Shown in pieces: positions 1 through 5,944 of a DNA stretch of 6,123 nt (its first letter is position 1; the number at the start of each line of letters is the position of its first letter). The translations under genes were made by a program, and so were the position numbers. This stretch comes from Betaproteobacteria bacterium UBA5582 (GTDB lineage Bacteria > Pseudomonadota > Gammaproteobacteria > Burkholderiales > Rhodocyclaceae): contig DILW01000044.1 of assembly GCA_002425245.1 (NCBI GenBank), positions 1-6,123 on the forward strand, in the 5' to 3' direction. The notes below the pieces were generated by a model that searched no databases, was not told where the DNA came from, and worked only from the letters and a program-made list of their open reading frames with translations.

Positions 1-14
1 TGCTCTTCCGATCT
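1..14 (+). other. Residual Illumina adapter sequence at the contig edge
   Basis: The first 14 bases, TGCTCTTCCGATCT, are identical to the 3' end of the Illumina read-2 adapter; 13 of them are shared with the read-1 adapter. The match runs exactly to the first base of the window, which is what untrimmed adapter at a contig end looks like. These bases should not be treated as genomic. By chance the reading frame of the following gene stays open through them, so a gene finder would extend the CDS into the adapter. Confidence 0.9.
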
Positions 15-466
15 CGCTCGCCACGCTGCTCGCCTACACCGGCCAGCAGGCCCACGCTCAGCCAGAGTCCAACCCCCTGGCCAACGCGCCTGCACGCCCG
101 CCAGGCGACCAGCGGCCCAGAGCAAAGGATTCGGTTGGCGCCAGCCGCCCGCCAGCACCGGAACTCAAATCCGTCGCCTACTTCCGCGACGAGTGGTCCA
201 AACTCAGCACCGAGCAGCAACTGACACAGACCCTGGCCCAGGCCCCGGAAAACGCCGGCCCGATGAATTCCCAGCACCTCGTGCTGCGCAGCCTGCAGCT
301 CATGCGCGACATCGCGCCGGATTATCTGCACGGTTTCATGTCCTACATCGACGCGCTGATCTGGCTGGAACACGCGGCCCCGGTCAAGCCAGCGCCGGCG
401 CGAGCCGCCGCCAGCGAAGGAGCACCGGCGAAGCGGGCGGCCAGGAGCAGCCCGAAGCGTCGCTGA
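2..466 (+). CDS. DUF2894-like protein, 5'-truncated (C-terminal part)
   Basis: This frame is open from the left edge to a TGA at 464-466, giving about 150 genomic codons after the 14 adapter bases; the true start lies outside the window. The visible protein has a Pro/Ala/Gln-rich linker, then a conserved-looking block (about 185-390) containing YFRDEWSKLSTEQQL, APENAGPMNSQHLVLRSL and DIAPDYLHGFMSYIDALIWL, then an Ala/Arg/Lys-rich basic tail ending SSPKRR. I recognise the block as resembling DUF2894, a family of unknown function in beta- and gammaproteobacteria, often found near DUF802, DUF3348 and OmpA/MotB-like genes. Those neighbours would be upstream and are not visible. An internal ATG at 263 would give only 67 residues and would cut the conserved block, so I reject it as the start. 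No enzymatic motif or membrane segment is seen. Confidence 0.72.
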   Translation, partial: ALPISLATLLAYTGQQAHAQPESNPLANAPARPPGDQRPRAKDSVGASRPPAPELKSVAYFRDEWSKLSTEQQLTQTLAQAPENAGPMNSQHLVLRSLQLMRDIAPDYLHGFMSYIDALIWLEHAAPVKPAPARAAASEGAPAKRAARSSPKRR

Positions 467-654
467 TCGAACCCTGACCCCGGCCAATTAGCGCAACAAT
501 TCAAACGATATCGAGGTTTTGACCAGGTGACGGCTGGCAGTAAGCGGCCAGAAGCGGACAGTTGGCAAGCAAGCCTGCACGGTCAGCAATTTGCAAGACA
601 GCGGACAATCACAAAGGATGCCTGCAATATCAGCTAAAGCAGGCATCGAAGTAG
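467..654. other. Non-coding spacer with short direct repeats
   Basis: This 188-base gap separates the rightward DUF2894-like gene from the 3' end of the leftward operon. It contains no credible ORF. AGCGGACA occurs at 553-560 and again at 600-607, and a related AGCGGCCA lies at 543-550, so the gap has a degenerate repetitive texture of the kind seen in many proteobacterial intergenic regions. The GC-rich flank gives way here to the less GC-rich operon, so it is also the left compositional boundary. A hairpin at 617-647 is listed separately. Confidence 0.5.
617..647 (-). terminator. Hairpin downstream of the YdhR-family gene, candidate terminator
   Basis: GATGCCTGC (617-625) and GCAGGCATC (639-647) are perfect 9-base inverted repeats around a 13-base loop. 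On the minus strand the hairpin starts 7 bases past the stop codon of the operon's last gene and is followed by CTTTGTGATTG, a weak T-rich tract. Position and stem quality fit a transcription terminator or mRNA 3'-end stabiliser for the leftward operon. The lack of a clean T run makes intrinsic termination uncertain. Confidence 0.5.
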
Positions 655-957
655 TTAAAGCGGCGCCCGGTCAATCAATGAAAGTGCGTCGTTCACCTCA
701 AAAATCTTGCCATTCACCCTCTGCACGCCAAAGCTCATCAAGCGTGCGGTATGCATGGCCAAGTAGGCTTCCGCGCTTGGCACATCCTTGAAGAGATAAA
801 TCCCACCAGCTTCGCCAGCAGCCTGGTTCTCAGTCCAAATTTTCCAAATTAGGCCCGGTTCATTGGCAATCGACTCGGCCAAACCGCGCAAAGCGGCAGT
901 CATCCCATCACCCCAAGGGCCTTGGTACTGGAAATCAACTTGCAACAGGTAGGGCAT
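655..957 (-). CDS. YdhR-family monooxygenase-like protein
   Basis: This 100-residue protein matches the YdhR family (PF08803, dimeric alpha/beta-barrel fold) along its whole length; E. coli YdhR is about the same size. Recognisable family blocks are LLQVDFQYQGPWGD (about 4-17), ANEPGLIWKIWTE (27-39), EAGGIYLFKDVPSAEAYL (45-62) and a C-terminal EVNDALSLI. YdhR is a putative monooxygenase related in fold to antibiotic-biosynthesis monooxygenases, which act on aromatic or quinone-like compounds without a metal or bound cofactor; its physiological substrate is not established. The frame is open up to 1182, but the ATG at 957 is chosen: similarity begins there, and AAGGAGAG lies just upstream and overlaps the stop codon of the preceding gene. 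The 10-base gap and shared Shine-Dalgarno/stop sequence imply translational coupling. It is the last gene of the three-gene leftward operon and has no signal peptide, so it is probably cytoplasmic. Confidence 0.9.
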   Translation of the reverse strand: MPYLLQVDFQYQGPWGDGMTAALRGLAESIANEPGLIWKIWTENQAAGEAGGIYLFKDVPSAEAYLAMHTARLMSFGVQRVNGKIFEVNDALSLIDRAPL

Positions 958-967
958 TGTTCTCTCC

Positions 968-1696
968 TTATGAGGATATTGATGAATTGCTAAGAACCGA
1001 TTCGATTTTTTCAATGAGTGTGGTGGCGGTCGTGTAACCCGAAGCCAAATGGGTAACCTGGCCATTGACCTCCAGCACGATGCTCGGGAAGCCTCGGATG
1101 CCCCAACTCCGACAGCGCTGAAATTCCTGAGTGGTGGCAACTTTGACTTCCGATGACTGAAAGACCTTGAGGAAATCCTCATAGCTCACACCCGCCTCAG
1201 CACATAGTGCCTGGTAAAACGTGGGTTGCTTGGGGTCCGCTCCATCGACATAAAAGCGCCGTTGAATACCCGAGAAAAATGCCAGTAGAACCTGATTACT
1301 CTCCTGTAATTGGCTCATCGTGACTACTGCACGGCATGCCGGCTCAGTGTCATAGTTGAACTCGGCTTCGTCGAGAATAGTAAAGCCGAACGGTTGGCCA
1401 GTTACACGGTGAATGTTCTCCCATTCATGGCGCAAAAAAGCTTTGAACGACGAATTCCATGCGTCACCGCCACCTGGTCGCAAACCACCAACGTGCACGC
1501 TGAAATCAAGGCCATGCTTCTGGCAATAGGTGGCTACTTCTTTCAGTGCAGGAGAAATCCCCCAGCACCAGGAACACATCGGGTCACCGATGTAGCGGAC
1601 GGCTGGCACGACCGTAGATGCAGGCAGATGCGATGCTGTGTTATCGGACGTTTCGGGCAGGCTGCATACCCCCGTTTCGGCGTCGCAATTCAACAT
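968..1696 (-). CDS. DsbA-family thiol-disulfide protein (COG3531-like, CSWC active site)
   Basis: This 242-residue protein has a thioredoxin-fold DsbA-like organisation. Strand one leads into YIGDPMCSWCWGISP with the redox motif C41-S-W-C44. A helical insert follows (about 75-180) with the family-typical NYDTEPACRAVV, and the second half of the fold carries a cis-proline-like GFPSIVLEV (P204). This arrangement is that of predicted protein-disulfide isomerases of the COG3531 type, related to DSBA-like/FrnE proteins. There is no signal peptide or membrane anchor, so it probably acts in the cytoplasm rather than in the periplasmic Dsb pathway. An unusual N-terminal extension holds a second cysteine pair, C4 and C11 (CDAETGVC). 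The ATG at 1696 has GGAG nine bases upstream. The gene follows the SnoaL-like gene by 52 bases and its TAA is part of the Shine-Dalgarno of the YdhR-family gene. Substrate and partner are unknown. Confidence 0.88.
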   Translation of the reverse strand: MLNCDAETGVCSLPETSDNTASHLPASTVVPAVRYIGDPMCSWCWGISPALKEVATYCQKHGLDFSVHVGGLRPGGGDAWNSSFKAFLRHEWENIHRVTGQPFGFTILDEAEFNYDTEPACRAVVTMSQLQESNQVLLAFFSGIQRRFYVDGADPKQPTFYQALCAEAGVSYEDFLKVFQSSEVKVATTQEFQRCRSWGIRGFPSIVLEVNGQVTHLASGYTTATTLIEKIESVLSNSSISS

Positions 1697-1748
1697 GATT
1701 TAAGTCTCCAGTTGGCGGGTCTAAAGCTTGTCGTGACCGGCGTAGTGC

Positions 1749-2195
1749 TTATTGCGCGCGAGCAACGCCAAACGGGTTATCAATGGTATAGAGCCAAGTA
1801 CCATCGGCTCGCTTCTGAACCACATCGGCACCAGTCCCAGCGAGCGAGATGGGTTTCCCATCCGGGCCATTGCCTTCCATCGTCCAGTCGGAAACGATGA
1901 TGGCCGTATCCTGGCCTTGGTAGACCTGGCGGACGGTTACCTTGATAGGAAGCTTGGCGCCCATGAACTGTTGCAGAGCCCCTTTGATTTGCTCTCGCGT
2001 ATTCAATTGCACACCCGCAGCAGGGACGAAGACGGCGCCTGGAGCGTACAACGCGAGCAATGCATCGACGTTTGCCGAATTGAAGTGCTTCTCGAAAGCC
2101 TTTGCCGTTTCTTCAGGGGTGCGCGGAAGGTCGCTGGCAAATGCAATAGACGTCGCGGTTGCGAAAGAAAGTGCTGCGATGAACGATTTCAACAT
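1749..2195 (-). CDS. Exported SnoaL-like / NTF2-fold protein
   Basis: This 148-residue protein starts with a clear Sec signal peptide: MLKS, a hydrophobic stretch to about residue 17, then AFA before SDLP, giving likely cleavage between A20 and S21. The mature part begins with a helix (TPEETAKAFEKHFNSANVDALLALYAPGA) typical of SnoaL-like/DUF4440 cone-shaped NTF2-fold proteins, followed by NTREQIKGALQQFM, alternating strands (IKVTVRQVY, TAIIVSDWTMEG) and a final KRADGTWLYTIDNPFG. Such domains bind small, often hydrophobic ligands; some are isomerases or cyclases, but many are non-enzymatic, so no reaction can be named. It should reside in the periplasm. The ATG at 2195 is supported by GAGG eight bases upstream and by the signal peptide starting there. 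It is the first gene of the leftward operon, directly beside the divergent LysR gene. Confidence 0.86.
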   Translation of the reverse strand: MLKSFIAALSFATATSIAFASDLPRTPEETAKAFEKHFNSANVDALLALYAPGAVFVPAAGVQLNTREQIKGALQQFMGAKLPIKVTVRQVYQGQDTAIIVSDWTMEGNGPDGKPISLAGTGADVVQKRADGTWLYTIDNPFGVARAQ

Positions 2196-2302
2196 GGTGA
2201 TTACCTCGACTGAGTAGTTGTTTGGTGCTTCGCATGTTAATTTGGCCGATAATCGTGATAAATACTCAACACAAAGACTAACCGTTCAATAATTGCGAAC
2301 AA
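2196..2302. promoter_or_regulatory. Divergent promoter/operator region between the operon and lysR-type gene
   Basis: These 107 bases are AT-richer than either neighbour and must hold the start signals of both divergent transcripts. GATAAT at 2248-2253 is a five-of-six match to a sigma-70 -10 box for the rightward regulator, but no good -35 sits at optimal spacing. Possible operator elements are an imperfect dyad at 2250-2261 (ATC-N2-GAT with outer T/A), a GATAA direct repeat at 2248 and 2257, and an inverted pair TGAGTA (2211-2216)/TACTCA (2263-2268). LysR proteins commonly bind T-N11-A dyads in such divergent regions, often repressing themselves. None of these candidates is a convincing consensus, and the leftward promoter is not resolved. 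Confidence 0.55.
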
Positions 2303-3256
2303 ATGGACAAACTTAGTGCAATGGCAACTTTTGTTGCCGTAGTCGATACTGGTAGCTTCACGCGAGCCGCCGAATCCCTCGATTTGCCTAAAGCTCGCGT
2401 GTCACAGCGCATTTCCGACCTGGAGGCGGCGCTGGGGGTTCGTTTACTTCAGCGCAGCACGCGAGCGTTGAGCTTGACCAAGGATGGCGAGGTTTATCTG
2501 GAGCGCTGCCGCCAAATCCTTCTCGACATCACGGAAGTTGAAGATGCGCTGAAAGGAAGTGAGAGCACGCCTACCGGCAGCATTCATGTGGATGTACTGA
2601 CTTCGATTGCGCGTTGGGTCATTGCGCCCCATATGCACGAGTTTCAAGCCTTGTATCCAAATCTGGCAGTACGTCTAGGTAGCAGCGACCGAGTGAGCAA
2701 TCTGCTGGAGGACGGTATTGATTGCGCTATCCGTGGAGGAAGTCTTGAGGATTCGGCGATGGTTGCAAGGCATGTGGCAGACGTCACGATAGGTCTCTAT
2801 GCATCGCCTGTATTTCTGGAAAATACTGAACCAATAATGGAACCAGAAGACCTGCCTAACCATCAGCGCATGACATGGTTTAGCCCACGTGGTGGCGGCA
2901 GACTGGCGTGGCAGTTGGAGAATGGTGAGCGTAGCGTATTGCTCCAAGCAACTGAGTCAGTGCAATTCGAAGACCCAGACGTTGCCATCGCAGCATGTCT
3001 TGCTGGAACAGGCATTTGCCCTGCTGCGCCGTTCGCCGTGGAGGCTTATGTTGGTACTGGCCAGCTTGTCCCCGTCCTGCCAAGCTGGCACTTTGAGCCT
3101 CGACCAATACACATCGTCTATCCAACAAGAAAGCACCTCTCTGCCAAAGTTCGGTGCTTTGTGGATTGGTCCTATGAGCTCTTGAGGAAAAATGAAGCAG
3201 TTCATCTAACACCGCTGGCGTTAGCTCAGAGATTTTTGGGGTCATACGGTGAATAG
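2303..3256 (+). CDS. LysR-type transcriptional regulator
   Basis: This 317-residue protein has the standard LysR architecture. The N-terminal winged helix-turn-helix (about 1-60) reads MDKLSAMATFVAVVDTGSFT, then RAAESLDLPKARVSQRISDLE and LGVRLLQRSTRALSLT. A linker helix (about 62-90) and a periplasmic-binding-protein-like effector domain (about 91-300) follow, with family-typical blocks such as LLEDGIDCAIRGGSLEDS. The length is slightly above the usual 290-310 because of a short C-terminal tail. The start at 2303 fits the family (MDKL), although upstream bases give only a weak Shine-Dalgarno. It is transcribed divergently from the SnoaL-like/DsbA-like/YdhR-like operon with 107 bases between start codons, the classic layout for a LysR protein controlling the adjacent operon. 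The inducer cannot be inferred from sequence. It belongs to the same lower-GC block as the operon. Confidence 0.93.
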   Translation: MDKLSAMATFVAVVDTGSFTRAAESLDLPKARVSQRISDLEAALGVRLLQRSTRALSLTKDGEVYLERCRQILLDITEVEDALKGSESTPTGSIHVDVLTSIARWVIAPHMHEFQALYPNLAVRLGSSDRVSNLLEDGIDCAIRGGSLEDSAMVARHVADVTIGLYASPVFLENTEPIMEPEDLPNHQRMTWFSPRGGGRLAWQLENGERSVLLQATESVQFEDPDVAIAACLAGTGICPAAPFAVEAYVGTGQLVPVLPSWHFEPRPIHIVYPTRKHLSAKVRCFVDWSYELLRKNEAVHLTPLALAQRFLGSYGE

Positions 3257-3271
3257 CTGCTTAGCGAAATA

Positions 3272-3293
3272 AAGCCGCCATCCAATTTGGCTT
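3272..3293 (-). terminator. Weak hairpin in the convergent gap, possible terminator of the ycaO transcript
   Basis: AAGCC (3272-3276) and GGCTT (3289-3293) form a five-base stem around a 12-base loop in the 87-base gap between the convergent LysR gene and the OsmC-YcaO gene. Read on the minus strand the stem is followed by TATTTCGC, a short T-rich tract, so it best fits a terminator for the leftward transcript. The stem is short. A second small dyad, CCGC-N5-GCGG at 3320-3332, is no stronger. Confidence 0.28.
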
Positions 3294-3343
3294 GCTCAAG
3301 GTCAGGATTGGGTCGATAGCCGCTTTTCGCGGATTCTCAAGCC

Positions 3344-5554
3344 TCAATCTCCCAAGCTCACTCCCGCCGCCTTCGCCCGTGCTGCGTGCGCCTTGCGGTA
3401 GCTGTCGAGCAGGCGCTGGTGGCGATCCAGGCCTTCCAGTTTCATGCTGGTCGGCGTCAGGCCGTGGAAGCGGATGCTGCCATCGACTGAGCCAATGACC
3501 GCGTCCATCCGCTCGTTACCGAACATGCGGCGGAAGTTGGGCTCGTAGTCTTCCAGTTCCAGTTCGTCGTCGAGCAGCACTTCCAGCACCACGTTGACCG
3601 CCTGATAGAACAGGCCGCGCTCGGCGGTGTTTTCGTTGTACTGCAGGTAGGCTTCGACCTGTTCCTTGGCCGCCTCGAAATCCTGCAGTGCGAGGTTGAT
3701 CAGCAGCTTGAGTTCGAGGATGGTCAGCTGGCCCCAGTCGGTGTTCTCGTCGAATTCGACGCCGATCAGCGTGATGATGTCGGTGTAGTCGTCGAGCTCG
3801 CTTTCTTCCAGGCGCTCCAGCAGGGCTTCCAGGCTGGCGTCGTCGAGGCGGTGCAGGTTGAGGATGTCCTCGCGGAAGGCCAGAGCCTTGTTGGTGTTGT
3901 CCCAGATCAGGTCGTCGACCGGGTAGATTTCCGAGTAGCCGGGCACCAGGATGCGGCAGGCGTTGGCGCCGAGCTGGTCGTAGACGGCGACGTACACCTC
4001 CTTGCCCATTTCGGCGAGGATGCCGAACAGCGTGGCGGCTTCATCGGCGTTAGAGTTTTCGCCGTGGCCGGAAAAATCCCATTCGACGAAGTCGTAATCG
4101 GCCCGGGCGCTGAAGAAGCGCCACGAGACGACGCCGCTGGAGTCGATGAAATGTTCGACGAAGTTGTTCGGCTCGGTGACGGCGTTGCTCTCGAAGGTCG
4201 GTCGCGGCAGGTCGTTGAGGCCTTCAAAACTGCGGCCCTGCAGCAGTTCGGTGAGGCTGCGTTCAAGCGCAACTTCCAGGCTCGGATGGGCGCCAAAGGA
4301 GGCGAAGACGCCGCCGGTGCGCGGGTTCATGAGCGTGACGCACATCACCGGAAACTGGCCGCCGAGCGAGGCATCCTTGACCAGCACCGGGAAGCCCTGC
4401 TTCTCCAGTTCCTCGATGCCGGCGACGATGCCCGGGTATTTGGCCAGCACCTCGGCCGGCACGTCGGGCAGCGCGATTTCGCCTTCGAGGATTTCGCGTT
4501 TGACCGCCCGCTCGAAGATTTCCGACAGGCACTGCACGTGCGCCTCGGCCAGCGTGTTGCCGGCGCTCATGCCGTTGCTGAGGAACAGGTTGTCGATCAG
4601 GTTGGTCGGGAAATACACGGTTTCGCCGTCCGACTGGCGCACATAGGGCAGCGCGCAGACTCCGCGTTCGGTATTGCCGGAGTTGGTGTCGAACAGGTGC
4701 GAGGCGCGCAGTTCGCCGTCCGGGTTGTAGATTTCCAGCGTGTAGTCGTCGAGTAGGCCCTTGGGCAGCGCATCCTTCTTGCCCGGCTTGAACCAGCGCT
4801 CGTTCGGGTAATGCACGAAGGGCGCGTTGGCGAATTCCTCGCCCCAGTACTGGTCGTTGTAGAAATGGTTGCAGCTCAGGCGCTCGATGTATTCGCCCAG
4901 CGCCGAGGCCAGCGCGCTTTCCTTGCTCGCCCCCTTGCCGTTGGTGAAGCACATCGGCGAATGCGCGTCGCGGATGTGCAGCGACCAGACATTGGGCACC
5001 AGATTGCGCCAGGAGGCGATCTCGATCTTGATGCCCAGCCCGGCGAGCAGGGCCGACATGTTGGCGATGGTCTGTTCGAGCGGCAGGTCCTTGCCGGCGA
5101 TGTAGGTCTGCGTGCCGGCGTCCGGGTTGAGGGTCAGCAGCGCCTGCGCGTCGGCGTCGAGATTCTCGACTTCCTCGATGACGAACTCGGGGCCGGTCTG
5201 CACCACCTTCTTGACGGTGCAGCGGTCGATGGAGCGCAAAATGCCCAGGCGGTCCTTGGCCGAAATGTCCGGCGGCAGCTCGACCTGGATCTTGAAGGTC
5301 TGCTTGTAGCGGTTTTCCGGATCGACGATGTTGTTCTGCGACAGGCGGATGTGCTCGGTCGGGATGTTGCGCGTGTCGCAGTAGAGCTTGACGAAGTAGG
5401 CCGCGCACAAGGCCGACGAGGCCAGGAAGTAATCGAACGGCCCCGGCGCCGAGCCGTCGCCTTTATAGCGGATCGACTGGTCGGCGATCACCGTGAAGTC
5501 GTCGAATTTGGCTTCCTGACGAAGCTTGTCGAGAAAATTGACCTTGATTTCCAT
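3344..5554 (-). CDS. ycaO: OsmC-YcaO fusion protein
   Basis: This 736-residue protein joins two domains. Residues about 1-145 are OsmC/Ohr-like, with cysteines C50 (FLASSALCAAYF) and C112 (SIDRCTVKKV) at the positions of the redox pair that reduces organic peroxides. Residues about 148-565 align closely with E. coli YcaO, shifted by 146: K155 (AGKD), E221 and E224 (GEYIERL), E337, E345, E348 and R349 (SEIFERAVK) and E436 (TELLQGR) correspond to E. coli K9, E75, E78, E191, E199, E202, R203 and E290, the known ATP/Mg-binding set. So the YcaO part should be an active ATP-dependent, backbone-amide-activating type domain. Residues about 570-736 are a helical C-terminal region also present in E. 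coli YcaO. There is no PxPxP end typical of azoline-forming YcaOs and no precursor peptide or dehydrogenase nearby. E. coli YcaO is linked to RimO-dependent methylthiolation of ribosomal protein S12. The ATG at 5554 has only a weak Shine-Dalgarno, but the OsmC fold begins there. Confidence 0.93.
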   Translation of the reverse strand: MEIKVNFLDKLRQEAKFDDFTVIADQSIRYKGDGSAPGPFDYFLASSALCAAYFVKLYCDTRNIPTEHIRLSQNNIVDPENRYKQTFKIQVELPPDISAKDRLGILRSIDRCTVKKVVQTGPEFVIEEVENLDADAQALLTLNPDAGTQTYIAGKDLPLEQTIANMSALLAGLGIKIEIASWRNLVPNVWSLHIRDAHSPMCFTNGKGASKESALASALGEYIERLSCNHFYNDQYWGEEFANAPFVHYPNERWFKPGKKDALPKGLLDDYTLEIYNPDGELRASHLFDTNSGNTERGVCALPYVRQSDGETVYFPTNLIDNLFLSNGMSAGNTLAEAHVQCLSEIFERAVKREILEGEIALPDVPAEVLAKYPGIVAGIEELEKQGFPVLVKDASLGGQFPVMCVTLMNPRTGGVFASFGAHPSLEVALERSLTELLQGRSFEGLNDLPRPTFESNAVTEPNNFVEHFIDSSGVVSWRFFSARADYDFVEWDFSGHGENSNADEAATLFGILAEMGKEVYVAVYDQLGANACRILVPGYSEIYPVDDLIWDNTNKALAFREDILNLHRLDDASLEALLERLEESELDDYTDIITLIGVEFDENTDWGQLTILELKLLINLALQDFEAAKEQVEAYLQYNENTAERGLFYQAVNVVLEVLLDDELELEDYEPNFRRMFGNERMDAVIGSVDGSIRFHGLTPTSMKLEGLDRHQRLLDSYRKAHAARAKAAGVSLGD

Positions 5555-5582
5555 GCGGGCGTCCCAGCGTTCAAAACGAATC

Positions 5583-5612
5583 GGTCGCCATTATCCGGGT
5601 TTCCCGGCGACC
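5583..5612 (-). terminator. Hairpin between azlD and ycaO, candidate terminator or attenuator
   Basis: GGTCGCC (5583-5589) and GGCGACC (5606-5612) are perfect seven-base inverted repeats, and GGG/CCC (5597-5599/5603-5605) can stack inside them; a competing CCGGG-TTT-CCCGG hairpin occupies 5595-5607. The structure begins 11 bases past the azlD stop codon on the minus strand and is followed by CGATTCGTTTTG, only loosely T-rich. It probably ends or dampens azlCD transcription before ycaO, but an mRNA processing role is equally possible. Confidence 0.4.
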
Positions 5613-5623
5613 GGGACGGATTC

Positions 5624-5944
5624 TCAGCCGCCGAGCTGGCGCAGGCCGTGCAGCACCGCCATGCCGACGACGAAGGGCAGCCAGGGATTGCGCGAGAGCA
5701 GGGCGGCGGCCACGGCGGCGATGCCGCCGCCGAGCTTGGCGTTGATGACATCGACGCTGCCATTGACCACCAGCAGGTCGGGGGCGACGATGGCGGCAAG
5801 GGCGGCGGCGGGCGCGTAACGCAGCGCGCGCTGGAGCACCGGCGGCAATTGCACGCGGTTGCCGAGAACGATGAAACTGGCGCGCGGCAAGGTCGTGGCC
5901 AGGCCGATCAGCACGAAAATCAACCACAGGCTGGTGTCGTTCAT
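5624..5944 (-). CDS. azlD: AzlD-family branched-chain amino acid exporter small subunit
   Basis: This 106-residue, very hydrophobic protein matches the AzlD family (PF05437) in length and layout. It has four likely membrane segments at about 5-25, 42-60, 70-85 and 88-103, with the family-typical early TTLPRASF (P20-R21) in the first and LQRALRYAPAAALAAIVAP leading into the second. AzlD works with AzlC as the small subunit of an inner-membrane exporter of branched-chain amino acids (also called BrnFE/YgaZH); some homologues act on other substrates, so the exact cargo is inferred. Its ATG overlaps the azlC stop as ATGA and no good Shine-Dalgarno precedes it, which implies translation coupled to azlC. 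The downstream neighbour is the OsmC-YcaO gene, 69 bases away on the same strand. Confidence 0.9.
   Translation of the reverse strand: MNDTSLWLIFVLIGLATTLPRASFIVLGNRVQLPPVLQRALRYAPAAALAAIVAPDLLVVNGSVDVINAKLGGGIAAVAAALLSRNPWLPFVVGMAVLHGLRQLGG

Noticed and set aside
193..477. 94-residue plus-strand open frame over the DUF2894-like gene
   Set aside because: It is an out-of-frame, Arg/Pro/Ala-rich translation of GC-rich DNA; the other frame carries the recognisable conserved block.
958..1182. N-terminal extension of the YdhR-like protein from an ATG at 1182
   Set aside because: The extra 75 residues overlap the DsbA-like gene out of frame and look like shadow sequence; the YdhR family start and a strong Shine-Dalgarno are at 957.
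1310..2213. Plus-strand open frames (196 and 153 residues) opposite the DsbA-like and SnoaL-like genes
   Set aside because: They are antisense to well-supported genes and show no recognisable domain.
3320..3332. CCGC-TTTTC-GCGG hairpin as terminator of the LysR gene
   Set aside because: The stem is only four bases and no T run follows on the plus strand.
3851..4756. 301-residue plus-strand open frame antisense to the OsmC-YcaO gene
   Set aside because: Long antisense frames are expected opposite GC-rich genes; its Val/Asp/Ala/Gly-rich sequence mirrors the codon bias of the ycaO strand and has no domain.
4263..5408. 381-residue minus-strand frame overlapping the OsmC-YcaO gene
   Set aside because: It is the same strand in another frame, with an Arg/Gln/Pro/Ala-rich low-complexity composition typical of a frame-shifted GC-rich gene.
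3344..5554. Azoline-forming (TOMM/RiPP) biosynthetic cluster around the YcaO gene
   Set aside because: There is no precursor peptide, E1-like partner or flavin dehydrogenase nearby, the C-terminus lacks a PxPxP end, and the protein aligns with the non-RiPP E. coli YcaO type.
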